From: Isoperla grammatica
Taxonomy: Eukaryota; Arthropoda; Insecta; Plecoptera; Perlodidae
DNA: 64,000 nucleotides
Direction of reading: 5' to 3'
Assembly (NCBI GenBank): GCA_945910005.1
Contig: OX246747.1
Location: 13,516,880 to 13,580,879 of the forward strand
The translations under genes and the position numbers were made by a program. The notes below the pieces were generated by a model. That model saw only the letters and a list, made by a program, of their open reading frames with translations, made no database searches and had not been told where the DNA came from. This document shows, piece after piece, positions 34,072 to 44,615 of this stretch (position 1 is the first letter of the stretch; every line of letters begins with the position of its first letter).

Positions 34072-34590
34072 TCATGTTGGTTGTTGTGTTATAATCGTAA
34101 AGATTGAATGTGCCTGGAAATAGAGGTTTAGTAAAAGCAACGTTTTAGTTAGTATTTTATTCGGTGTCCTCGTTTTCAGAATCGGTAGAATCCATGGGCT
34201 GAACATCAATGTTCTCGCCATCGTTCTCAACTCACCATTACTTTTCATTGGCATTTCTTCAAGTTTAATCGTACACATGTCCGTACATCGGAGTCCATTC
34301 ATAATACAAAGCAAAGAAGTCAGAAATCAGCTCCAGTACTGCAGTAGGTGCCGGCCGGTTCGCAGCTCATGCATTCAATCTCAATCGAGTCGCCAATATT
34401 TTTCCATCCATGAAGATCTCGTGGAGAATTGTTTTGGTTGCATTTCAATTTTAAATGCTCAGACTCAGATACCTGCCTGGTAGTGGTAGTTTTCTTTAAA
34501 TATGTGTTTTAGAAGTGCATGTTGGCATGTTGGAAGGTTTTGAGGGTCAATAAGTCGCTTCCTCGCCCAGAAGAGGGAATAGTTGACATC
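34072..34590 (-). pseudogene. fragment of an uncharacterised CXC-type protein
   Basis: From the 5' side it reads SLFWARKRLIDPQNLPTC, QHALLKHIFKENYHYQAGI, stops, then pieces around SWMEKYWRLD and IMNGLRCTDMC. This order (a QLPPCxxxLLKH-like block, then a Cys-rich NGLxCTDMC tail resembling tesmin/TSO1 CXC) occurs in an uncharacterised protein found in many copies in invertebrates. Stops and frameshifts make it dead. A related fragment lies in opposite orientation at 35690-36045. Confidence 0.5.
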
Positions 34591-34854
34591 TGACAAGCTC
34601 CAGTGTTTAATGTTGTGGCCTCTGCAATTTTTCAGAATAAATGCAAGGTTCCAGCCGTCTGAGTTTTGAACCTCTTTATCCTTTTCATGGAGAGCTCAAA
34701 ATAAATATCAGTCACATTCCATGTCTATTCGCTTAGCGTCTCCAGAGTCTTGCAATCTTCAAAACAAATATCTTGAAACACCGTTGAATGTTGTAAATTG
34801 TAATAGAATATCTTACCTTTTGCACTAAACTCAAACCATCGATTAAATACCGAT

Positions 34855-35105
34855 AGAGGTGGCTCAACGGTAAGACGGATACCCTAATTCAACAGGTCGC
34901 TGGTTCGATACCGGCCCCCGGCAATACTGACTGAAGGTTTTTCCGAGGTTTCCCTCAGTCACAAGATGAGTGCTAGGATTGAGTCATACTAACAGCCCTC
35001 GGAAATTCCATCCCAACTACTCCAAATACCGCAATACCTAGTTACTCACCTGATAAGGGACATGGATTGTCCCTACGCAGGTTTCCTACGAAACAAATAT
35101 TATAC
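34855..35105 (+). mobile_element. tRNA-derived SINE
   Basis: An A-box-like word tggctcaacggt (34860-34871) and a canonical B box ggttcgatacc (34902-34912) are about 30 bp apart, the spacing of a pol III internal promoter. The head is followed by a ~190-bp body ending in aggtttcctac. The body matches the headless copy at 3905-4032. Confidence 0.7.
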
Positions 35106-35689
35106 TTACCACCAATTAGGTAGACCCTATACCTATGCTGGTGAAAAGATCATATCACTGGTTTCCAGTACGTCCACAGCAGCAAAACTTTCATAAGGCT
35201 GTATTTTGCTTTTTTATGTGGAGCTGCATCTTATGAAGCGAGAGCCCATGAAAGTGATTCTACCTCATGTATAGTTGCCTATTTGTAGCAACTAATGTGA
35301 AATCTGAAAATAGCTCTCTGTCCGCTCGACGGATCAACATTTTCTCCTTGGTTTTAATAACAGTTTTTTCTTCTTTGTGCCATCAAAGGTCTTTAGTTTC
35401 ATTCCTGGTAGTGCAAGGATTCCTTGTGTTTGTTCTGTTTCAAATGACAGATACCTGCATTTGTGTTTTCTGCCTCCCTTTTCTTGTGCTTGTGGTAAAT
35501 CGTTTGTAATGGATGAGAAATAATCAAGCCTTTCGTTTTGTTATACTAACTAGTAGTGATTTTTCGAATGGAATATTCCAGTTGGTCACCATTACTTCCA
35601 CTGGGACCATAACAGATCCCCTAGTGTATAGGCCTACTTTATTCTAGCCAACGATATCGTGGTGCACAATGCCTTTGGAATTTTCTACA

Positions 35690-36045
35690 ATCAGTGAACT
35701 ATGTAAATAGGTGGAGAAACGTCTCCCTCACTTCTGAATTGAGAATGTACCGCTCAACTACATCTCTATTGCCTCTATCCCAACTAGGACACGATTTTGT
35801 TTTGTCTGTCGATGTCCAATTTGGATCAAAGATGTTTGTATGCCAATTATATGGTGGCAAGAACATCAGAAGTCAACAGCCTTCGCTATTCCCTCTTCTG
35901 TTCGAGGAAGGGACTTTTTGAATCTCAAAACCTTCCACCATGCCAACATACCCTTCTGAAACACTTAGAGCAACTATCATATAGGTATCTGGGTTCGAGC
36001 ACTGGAATGAAATCTAAATATTACTCTAGCAGATATTCCAGCAGA
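35690..36045 (+). pseudogene. second, oppositely oriented fragment of the CXC-type protein
   Basis: Reads FVCQLYGGKNIR, a frameshift, then EVNSLRYSLFCSRKGLFESQ and NLPPCQHTLLKHLEQ. It is the plus-strand counterpart of the fragment at 34072-34590; LPxCQHxLLKH is shared. It ends where the inner copy of the terminal repeat begins. The two fragments in opposite directions suggest that the 4.3-kb element is a head-to-head composite. Confidence 0.5.
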
Positions 36046-36415
36046 TAATTGTAGATTTCAGAGCAATCGAAAGTAAGGCGATTCTAAAATAAATTATGAC
36101 AAGGTATATTTACATTTGAAACAGACTGTTTTGTGGAACAAACCACAGATAATTTTCATTATTGTTACTAAATGAGGTCTTGCCAATAGAATATATTAAG
36201 AATAAACATGATTGGTTTGTATCGTCTTGAGTTATAGTGATTTTAATGTTCGCATGCGCTAGCGAAAAAAAGAGGCGTAGTTCATGTTCAAAGCGTCGTG
36301 ACGCCTCATTGAGTCGGTGATTTCAAAAGTATCATAAAAGGCGTTATTTCCTGAAGTTCTGTGAATCCAACCATATATGATACTCTTTGCCCATATAATG
36401 GAGACTATTTTTCAC
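36045..36415. repeat. inner extra copy of the 4.3-kb element's terminal repeat
   Basis: Matches the right arm at ~36835-37205 in the same direction: tagatttcagagcaatcgaa, gcatgcgct, aaagcgtcgtgacgc and gaatccaaccatatatgata are shared. It stops at tttttcacg, short of the true end. Divergence from the outer arm is higher than between the two outer arms near their tips. Confidence 0.85.
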
Positions 36416-37221
36416 GACAAATTAAATTCTATGGCTACAAAAAACTCAGTATGTGTGATAACAAAGCTTGTATTAAGAATAAACATGTTATTATTATTAA
36501 CATGTAATTATTATTATTTTTTTTTTTTTATTTTTTTTTTTTTTTTTACCAAAACAGACTATCAACATACAAATACAATCATCCTAAATGATTATCTCAA
36601 GTCCTCTAATGTTATAAAATACTCAGTGTTCAAAAATGAGACGAAACGTAGCTTTAATGTCGGTGTAAGCGGGGCGGGCGTAAGCGCGAGATACATACAA
36701 TGCGCGGCACGCCATAATACAGAAAATTATGTTAAATACAAACAAAATTCTTTGTACACAATCCAAAATAGCCATATTATTGGCAATAATATGTTTCATA
36801 TTATTGATGAATATTAAAAGTGTATGATTTAAACTGTAGATTTCAGAGCAATCGAAAGTCAGGTGTTTCTTAAATAAATTATAAAACAAGGTCTATTTGC
36901 CTTTGAAACAGACGGTTTTGCTAACAAAAACACTAATAATTGATAATGTTGTTACTAAATAAGGTCTTGTCAATAGTATACAACTACAATAAACATGGTA
37001 TGTTCGTATTTTCTTTAGTTATAGTGATTTTAATGGTCGCATGCGCTACCAAAAAAAAGAGGCGTCGGTCAAGTTCAAAGCGTCGTGACGCGTCGTTGAG
37101 TCAGTGATTCCAAAAGTATCATAAAAGGTGTTATTTCCTGAAGTTCTGTGAATCCAACCATATATGATACCCTTTGCCCATATGATTGAGACTATTTTTC
37201 ACGTTAAATGAAGGACTACAG

Positions 37222-37324
37222 GGTACATATTGTTAGCGGCCGTGAAAAGGCCAGGTGACCGCTTGCATGCACTGCACACTCCAGAAACAATCTTCAAACC
37301 GGGAAATCTCACTTGACACTCGCT
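37222..37324 (-). pseudogene. Helitron N-terminal Cys-motif piece
   Basis: Reads EISRFEDCFWSVCSACKRSP, then GLFTAANNMYP. Helitron proteins often start with a short Cys motif followed by xNxMxPG. It joins the replicase at 32924 once the 4.3-kb element is removed. The upstream side is cut by a short retroelement fragment. A possible further piece (DASLKLKFEEYMGKLQW) lies at 37465-37515. Confidence 0.7.
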
Positions 37325-37329
37325 ACACG

Positions 37330-37464
37330 GATTCGGATGTGCATGGCTTTATTCTTCATTATCATCTTTCTCATCTTCATTATCACCCGCTCATCGTCTC
37401 GATTAGCCATCGTTGCATAAATATGAGACGTTAAGCCCCATTAAAAAAAAAAAAAAAAAAAAAA
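37330..37464 (+). mobile_element. short retroelement family, 3' fragment with A tail
   Basis: Begins ggattcggatgtg and carries the 3' end catcgttgcataaatatgag and gacgttaagccccatta, followed by about 22 A residues. It is 5'-truncated relative to the copies at 9085, 49328 and 51028. The poly-A tail differs from the AATC tails of other copies. Confidence 0.85.
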
Positions 37465-37524
37465 CGATGCCCATTGCAACTTCCCCATATATTCTTCAAA
37501 CTTAAGTTTTAGTGATGCATCAGT

Positions 37525-38150
37525 AAAATTTGAATTTGAATTTATTGGGTTTAAGGGCGCTTCAACCAGTTAGGTCATTTTGCGCCACCAAGATGGTGTT
37601 TTGCAAGCTAAGTTATTAAGTAATTATGAAAGTAGTAATTATGTTTTAATAGTATATGAATTTAATTTATATATTTTTATATTTAATATTGGTTGTAATT
37701 TTTTTTTTTTTTTAATTGTTGGAAAAACTGTGTGCGGACAAGAAATTTTAAAAGTTTATCACAATTCTCGTATGATAAAAGTTCTTCATACAACGGGGAA
37801 AGCTTTAATTGTGTTTTCAACACATCATGTTTGGTACATTCTGACAATATGTGACGTACAGTCAGAGTAACGTCACAAGTGTCACATTTTGGGACAACCT
37901 TTTCTCTTGTGAGGAGATAGCCATGAGAGTGTGGCCAATGCGAACCCGTGCCAACACAACCTCTTCCCGGCGAGAAAGACGAGAAGATGGAGGCCGAACT
38001 TTATTGATCAATTTAGGCATCACACTGTGCAACTTGTTCAGTTGCACTTGGGGAGGTGTTCTTTTCAAAAAGTCTGTGTTCTGTATGTATAGTCTGTCTG
38101 TCTCTGTAGCCTACACCTTGAGTACAGATAGGGAGCTGAGATGGGCCAAG
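37525..38150 (-). pseudogene. LINE 3' end with RNase H-type C-terminus
   Basis: On the minus strand: LFEKNTSPS, then RLSRREEVVLARVRIGHT, a frameshift to VPKCDTCDVTLTVRHIL, then decayed text and a 3' tail of aaattc repeats near 37530. The RLSRxEExxLxRxRIGHT...C..C...LTxxHIL order is the end of ORF2 in I/R1-type LINEs. The polymerase core is absent, as usual for 5'-truncated copies. Confidence 0.8.
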
Positions 38151-38177
38151 TTTAGCAAACCCCATGATAGCGCTCGT

Positions 38178-38520
38178 GTCACGCACAATCACGCGTGACA
38201 CGATTCACGCGTGACTGATATATTGTCACGCAAACTCACGGCCCTTTTAAACAATATTCACGTTCACGCACAATCACGCTGAAAGTCGTGAGTCACGCGT
38301 GAATCACGTCACGCGATCACCTCTAGACCATACCGTTGTTTCAAAAAAAAAAAAAAAAGTAGCTGTTAAGTAGCATCACTACATTTTTTGAGTAGCTGTA
38401 CAAGTAACAAGCTACATACAAATTACAGTAGCTGAAAAGTAGCTAAGTTACTTTCAAAGATCAAGTAGCTGTAGTGTAACAGTGCTACTTTTAAAAAGTA
38501 GCTTTAACAACACTGTGAAG
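38178..38520. repeat. cacgcgtga palindrome cluster and agtagct repeats
   Basis: 38178-38325 holds repeated cacgcgtga and its fragments in both orientations. 38355-38520 holds many agtagct/gctact words and ends at caacactg, whose complement cagtgttg is a common start of hAT-type MITEs. Both look like subterminal parts of nonautonomous DNA elements, but no complete unit could be bounded. Confidence 0.4.
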
Positions 38521-38821
38521 ATGTCCCTCACAGTAGTGATGAAACGTTGAGTTAAGTCACCTCTAAACCCACAACGCGGCGAAACATCCCGTTCAAGTTA
38601 TAATTTTATTACATTATTATTATTATTAATTTAGATATTTGCTGCCCCTGAATCATTTTCCTGTAGGTCATTGATTTGCAACTGTACCTTACCACTGATG
38701 AGATGACACTGCAAATTAAATTACCTAAACATCTACTATATTAAATCAACAGTAAAATATGATGATTAATCCACATGCTTCAAAAGTTACCTGCTTAATT
38801 TAAATAAGCCTGTATACATAC

Positions 38822-40810
38822 CATTGGACACAACTGGAGCCGAGCGATTGTCTATGGCATCTGAATCATCGAAAGTCGAGGAAGATAGACTCCCACGCTC
38901 ACTTACAATGTCTAGGTCTATAGAAGATGGAGGCCTGCTACTATCATGCTCCGACAGTGGAGAGGGAAGCCCATCATTCCCCTCATTAGCTGTTGACTTA
39001 CTTCCTCCTCCTTCCTGATTAGTTACTGAAATGATAATTTTGGGTATTAGGTATAGATTTAGTAGAGCAAGTATAGTAAAAATATAGGCTCTAGGCATAT
39101 TTGGGGAAGTTCCTTTCTAAAAAGAAGTTTTAAAATATTCAGTTCATCAATCTTAAAAGGAACTTCGAAAAAGTTCTAGTTCCCTTTTATAAGTTTATAC
39201 TTTAAAAGATCAAGTTCCTCAAAAAACAAAGAACGTTATTAAAAAGTTCCTTTTATTTTTTATTGTTTTACATTAAACATGCAGTCATTGATTTTGTAGG
39301 TTGCATTAGTAATCTTGTAGAAAGGACTACGGTACGAGTATTTACACGACGATGCTTAATTAATTATAACATTAAAACAGGAAGAAAATTGCATAATTTA
39401 ATACCAAATGTTTAGTGTGTCAGCGAGTTACAACACGAGGAAATACTGTACAAGCAGTCGTCATAGTCTTATTAGAGCGTGGCGGCGGGTGGCAAGACTA
39501 TTATTGGTTAAAATCAAAGAATGCCGGCCAAAAATATTTTAATATGCAAAATAATGGCAAAACAACCCTGCGATTCTGTAATGATAACAAGGCTCTTTTT
39601 ATCGAGATATCATCACTCCCACGGTTAGGGGATACAACAATTAAAAATAACAAGAGTCTTGTTATCCTTACAGAATTGCAGGACAGATTTGTATATTGCA
39701 AATGAAGACAGAAGAATGATTACTGATTAGTGACGCTGAACGGAAAAATAAACGACTCAGCCATACAAGGAACGTTTCAAAACGTTCCCCAAAAATATGA
39801 ACTTTCTCATATAAAAGTTCCTTTAACAAGAAAAGGATCGTGGTACATGAAAAGTACCCTAAAATAGGAACGCATTCCTTTAAAAAGTTCCTTCCCCAAA
39901 TAGGCCCTATGACACACGTTGGGCAACGAAATGTTGACATCAATGGCATCTGCAACAAGACACATACGATCAATTTAGTTACACTGGGATCAACTTTTAG
40001 CTTAAGACCTACTAACCAAATCTTGTCATAATCTCCATTTCTTCACAATTTGGTACAGGATATAAAGAACAGGTATCTGAATCGTCTGCAGATTTGTCGC
40101 CATTATCAGTATGGGAACTGAATTTCCGGAAGCGTTTCCGTTTGCGTTCCTGGTCGTCCATTGACGTGTTTAGGTCCGACGTGTCCTGCGCACGTTTGTT
40201 CCCATCAAGGGCTTTTGCATAACTGTCTGAAATACAAAAAGCATAATTGCAAGTTACTATTTGAGCAATGATAGATACTCAATGAGATGATGCATGTTAG
40301 GCCTAGGCCTATACCAAACTAAACGTCTAATGAAGGATAGGCGTATTTATTTTAGGTTGGGAAAACATTTAAAATCTTCGTTTACCTTGTACCTATACAT
40401 AACAATAAATTGAAACTTGGCTTTATGCCATTAGAATTATCTTCCAAGTATAGGCCTAGATAATGAAAGTAGGATAGCCAATTGACTTGTTTCTTTTTTA
40501 TAGAGACTATAACAAGGTAATATAGAAATGTGTCTTGTGCAATAATATTATCATTAGGTAAGCCATAAGGGAAAGTAGGCCTACATACAATGTAATTATT
40601 TACTTTCTTACCATACGAACGTAAAATGCGGCACCTGTATTGCAGCCAATCACTTGCAGGTGTTGCATTTTTTTTAATTAGAGAAGGCACTGCATACTTT
40701 TTTTTTGTTGGTGGATAATAAGTCATATTTGTTTCTGGAATAAACCATGAGTCCGGTATTATCCCAGAAGTGCTTTCGTCGGGAAAATCCACTACATGAA
40801 AGTGTGACAT
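38822..40810 (-). CDS. three-exon gene resembling DUF4806-protein N-termini
   Basis: Exon 1 (40810-40612) starts MSHFHVVDFPDESTSGIIPD, then YYPPTKKKYAVPSLIKK and DWLQYRCRILRSY. Exon 2 (40226-40017) reads DSYAKALDGNKRAQDTSD, then DQERKRKRFRKFSS. Exon 3 (39025-38822) is Ser/Glu-rich (DGLPSPLSEHDSSRPPSS). Splice sites (g|gtaaga, tttcag, g|gttagt, atttcag, g|gtatgt) keep one frame with phase-1 joins. The VxFxDxxxxxIxPxSW...YYPP...W..Y..RIL..Y.SY..A pattern is typical of the N-terminus of proteins with a later DUF4806 domain. That domain and a stop are not found here, so the gene is incomplete or continues in unseen exons. Unlike its neighbours it has no stops or frameshifts. A MITE occupies intron 2. 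Confidence 0.6.
39098..39902. mobile_element. ~805-bp MITE with gttcc repeats
   Basis: Ends tatttggggaag and cttccccaaata are inverted, followed inward on both sides by many aaagttcc/ggaacttt words. Outside, gctctagg and gccctatg share five of eight bases, a weak hint of an 8-bp duplication as in hAT. It lies in the second intron of the DUF4806-like gene. No transposase. Confidence 0.6.
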
Positions 40811-40989
40811 TGTGATGTATTAATTGTGAATTGTAATTATTCACTGTAAACGTGAAAGCACCTGCAATGTACAGAGAATAGTGAATTAGTCTCAAATCAG
40901 CTAGCTAATAGGCCTAGGCCTAGAATTTTCAGACTTCAAATCAAGTAGGCCTACATTATAGACACCTAGATTAAGGGTCTAAATACCCT

Positions 40990-41870
40990 GAAGAATCGCC
41001 GATTCTCAACCCAGCAAACACAAATCGTCACGTCGGCACCGAAACGGCATTCAGTTTTCTTTACTGGGGATGCCGGACCGTTAACACAGCAGGTCACCGG
41101 ATCGGTGAAAAAGTGTCCCATTTGATGTTAGCGATCCAGTAGCGGGTTGCGGCAGCAGATCATCAGTGAAACGTTAGATAATCGGTATCAAAGCAACTAC
41201 GTCATATCGTCAACCTGTCAACGATCCGGTGTTGTACCGGCGACAATCGGCACATTCAATTCCCAGCTAACCGTTGCTACTTCGGCAGTAAACCAACAGT
41301 GCCGTATAGGTAAACCAGTACCCCCCCCCCCCCCCCCCCTGTGATTGGGATGGTCTTTCAGGTGAAATATTTGCACCATACACCATAATTATGATATACA
41401 ATTTGCAATTTATTACACAAGTGAAATACATGTTACCTCAATCAATACTTCTAGGTAAAGGTTTAAACATCCTGCCATAACCCTACACATACAACGTACA
41501 ACACATAGCGAAACAAAATAAAAACACATCATTAATCCTCAGGTTGTAAATTACCAGTAGGCTTATTTAAGTGTCAGTAATATTGCGTTAAAAAAAATTA
41601 AAACAAACAATAACAAACAAAACAAACAATAAAATACAAAAGTTCTTCACATAAAATAAAAATGAAAAGAAACAAGTCCTCGACAAAGCATATCACTATA
41701 GTTTAACTACTATCAGTCCAGGCCCTAGAGTTTTGTCAAATAACAATATAATAAATTAGGGCATAAAATAAAAATGAAAATAAACAAGTCCTCAACAGAG
41801 CATATCATCACTTTAGTTAAATTACTATCAGTCTAGGCCCTAGAATTTTATCGAATAGTAATAATAAATT
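40990..41870. other. noncoding with a C homopolymer
   Basis: Contains a run of about 18 C at 41322-41339. A pair of similar blocks near 41640-41720 and 41760-41840 (acaagtcctc, agcatatca, actatcagtc) is a ~125-bp direct duplication. No gene seen. Confidence 0.45.
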
Positions 41871-41872
41871 AG

Positions 41873-42219
41873 GGATGCACACGATAATCGATATTATCGT
41901 TCGATATTTGATAGGCCCTATTCAATAAAATTTCAATCATCGATAATAAAAATATTATCGAATGGTTTGTTTTCTGAAAAGATACCATCTAAATACTGGC
42001 ACACGGGCCTCGTAATTATGTGACAACCCTCAACAGTGTCAGATGAGATGTGTCCAAGCAATATAGCTATATAGTTGTGCGCTCGGTTAGGCGACGGTTT
42101 ACCACGGAATCTATAAAAGATTGCTTCGCGTGTTTGAGAACATTATCGTTCCATACTATCGGTAGATAATGCAGTTAAATTTCGATTATCGATAATTTTT
42201 ATTTCATCGTTGTGTATCC
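41873..42219. mobile_element. MITE with ggatgcacacgat ends
   Basis: The left end gggatgcacacgataatcga and right end atttcatcgttgtgtatcc are imperfect inverted repeats. Internal atcgataat words recur on both sides. hAT-type elements often start with an aggg(a/t)tg word, but no clear duplication was found. Confidence 0.5.
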
Positions 42220-43604
42220 GGATTCCTAATAAAATTTACATACCTACTGTTCAGTGTTCAATACTGTGGCATCAAATACAACATACTTGATCTTTGTGCA
42301 TACATTACATAGAGACGGAAACATAATAAATTGCTTACATATCATAGACACAGATCGGACATAATGGAACAAGTACAATATTAATAACAAAATGTGAGAG
42401 AATAATCAGGAGTTAAATCACTAATTAATGATATGCATATTGATAACACTGAAAAGTAAGTTTTATCGACTTGAAGCTCCAGCGATTTTCACTTAATTTT
42501 TGTTTTACACAATTTTCAAGATTGAAACACACAACGAAGATTATAAGTCTATATATCACGAAAATCAATAACAATGCACTATTTCTCGGGTTCGTAGTCG
42601 AGGAGGTTCATGTCATACGTATGCCCTTCTACCTCGCTGCTATGTCCGCTGGCAATTTCGTATGCATTTTGAGAATCTTCCTGTCCTTCATTCTCTAGGC
42701 CTTCATTCTCTAGGACTACTTCTTGTTGTTGAACAGCTGTTGTTTACACGGTGTCCCGTTCTTGTAGCTTTTCATACATCCGCTGGTCTTTGCTTCGACG
42801 AAGCCAATATTTAACTTACCCCTCCACCATTTCTGATGTTACATCATTGTGTCCAGCATTGCGCCTTACTGCAACTAAAGAAACATACATTGAAATGAGA
42901 GCACACACATGCGCATGGAACATAAGGGTCTCAGGGTCCTGCCAGAACAATACACAGCTGGTGATTATATGACATGTGGTGGTAGATTCTGAAATAAAAA
43001 CATTTGAGCCATAACATGAGTGTAAATATCATTGACTTGTTAATAATATTATGTACTTGCCATGTATAAAATTATTACTGAGTAGGCCTACAGTAATACT
43101 AATCTATAAAATTGAGTTCTAAAATGAACATGAGTATAAAATCATTGACTTGGTAATAATATTACTTGCCATGTATAAAAATATTACTGAGTACAGTAAT
43201 TAATACTAATCTATAAAATTTAGTTAAAAAGTAAATTAAAAAAAAATGAGGATAGACAACATGCTTTTTAATGGTAGAAATCACAATTGACACTTAGTGT
43301 TTAAGTCTGGATATCTTGCAGTTGGTACATAATTGATAAATGATCAAAGTAGAATGTCATGTCAGATTATATTAAGCCCACCTTGGTTTTTTGTTGCTAG
43401 CTTCTCCACTAGACGCTGTAACATTACTCCGGCATGAAGGCAGGTACCTGAAAATGAAGAAACATTAGCCTAACCTTCATCAGCCAGCTTCTTATTAGTT
43501 AAACAACAAACTTAACTAGCGAGTCATATCCATACATTATATTTAATAAAGTAGGCTGTACTACTACATGATTAATTGGTTAGGCCTAATATAATTCGGT
43601 AGGA
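42220..43604. other. noncoding, no feature recognised
   Basis: AT-rich with a local ~100-bp direct duplication near 43010-43110 and 43130-43225 (shared ttactgagta, actaatctataaaatt). No coding sequence supported. Confidence 0.45.
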
Positions 43605-43700
43605 TGTGCGTAGAGATGGGCAAAAAGTATCGATATATCGAAACCGATATAAATATAAATATCGATTCTGTATCGATATTATTGCAGTTAGACACACGAT
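43605..43700. mobile_element. tatcgata-rich element end
   Basis: Starts agagatgggcaaaaagtatc and continues with repeated tatcgat words. The same end occurs reversed at 19222-19248 (gatactttttgcccatctct). Two copies of one terminus in one window imply a DNA-transposon family, possibly hAT. The partner end was not found. Confidence 0.45.
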
Positions 43701-43904
43701 CAGACAGATACATTGGTTTATCGATACTGTATGAGCTGACATATCAAATCAAAATTTGGATTGACTTGAGGTTCGAAGTTCCACTCAACCCTAAGTCAAA
43801 CTATTTTATCGACTAAGCGGAAGTAGGAAGTAAGTGCGGAGCGGCCAAAGACGAGCGAGTGTTCTCTAAAATTTTTTTTTTTCAGTAAAAGTTCTTTTAG
43901 TAAA

Positions 43905-44220
43905 AATGTAGGTAGCCTATAGGCCTATAGGGTTAGGCTTAGGCCCTAGCCCCGTGCCTTTGTGAAGCCTAGAACGCATTAAAGTTAAACCAATCGTAAA
44001 CCTAAACCAAATGGCTTATCAGGATTGCGCAGCGTGAATAGGCATAGGCCTAGGCCTATGCCCTAGGCCTACCAATGGTGACACAACATTTCTAGTATTT
44101 CTGGTGGAGAAGCCAAAGGTGCTAAACAAAATAAATATACTATTATAACCCACAAGGGTTCATTCTAGTGCCACAAGCCTAGGCTAGCTAGCCTAGGCCT
44201 AGCCCCTACCCGTAAGGGAT
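43905..44220. repeat. GGCCTA-rich tract 4
   Basis: Dense ggcctag/ctaggcc words interrupted by ordinary sequence at 43960-44030 and 44080-44180. Confidence 0.75.
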
Positions 44221-44615
44221 TTCAAACACAATGCTACCACGTGGCGAACACAGGAAGGTCCTTGACCCTTTGATAAATTATGTAATTATATAATAGGCTA
44301 CTTACCACAAATATTAGTCTTGTCTAGTAGAGTAGAGGGCAATTTCAAACCTGCAATTATTTCAACGTATACGCAGCCAACGAAGCACTAAGCAGCACAG
44401 TAGAAGTAAGAACAGAACACTCAAGCTCGAGTTTAACACCTTCTTGCCAAAAAGGACGCCATGCCGCTAAAGATTAAAGAAAGATGGCGATCGCCGATCG
44501 AGCACGAAGCAACTCACAGCCAATCAATTGCGGTCCATTACTGATCGATATAGGTCTAAAGATGTTAGAGTTGGGGAGTCAATTCCTTATCGATTCAATT
44601 GATGGGTTATCATAG

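Larger units (their letters stand above)
32928..37218. mobile_element. 4291-bp element with ~690-bp inverted repeats
   Basis: The left arm (32928-33630) and right arm (about 36530-37218) are inverted copies beginning tagtccttcattta. CAG sits outside both ends (32925-32927 and 37219-37221), a 3-bp duplication; deleting the insert plus one CAG restores the Helitron reading NNMYPGVVPHQ. An extra inner copy of ~370 bp of the right arm lies at 36045-36415. Inside are broken gene pieces on both strands and a SINE. Superfamily unassigned: CACTA elements also give 3-bp duplications, but the ends are not CACTA. Confidence 0.88.

Noticed and set aside
34855..34930. Functional tRNA gene
   Set aside because: A and B boxes are present but no cloverleaf acceptor stem closes, and the sequence continues into a SINE body repeated at 3905.
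32928..37218. Interpretation as an LTR retrotransposon
   Set aside because: The long repeats are inverted, not direct, and no integrase or protease motif was seen.
41322..41339. C homopolymer as a structural signal
   Set aside because: An isolated run is most simply slippage or an assembly-sensitive homopolymer; no partner G run nearby.
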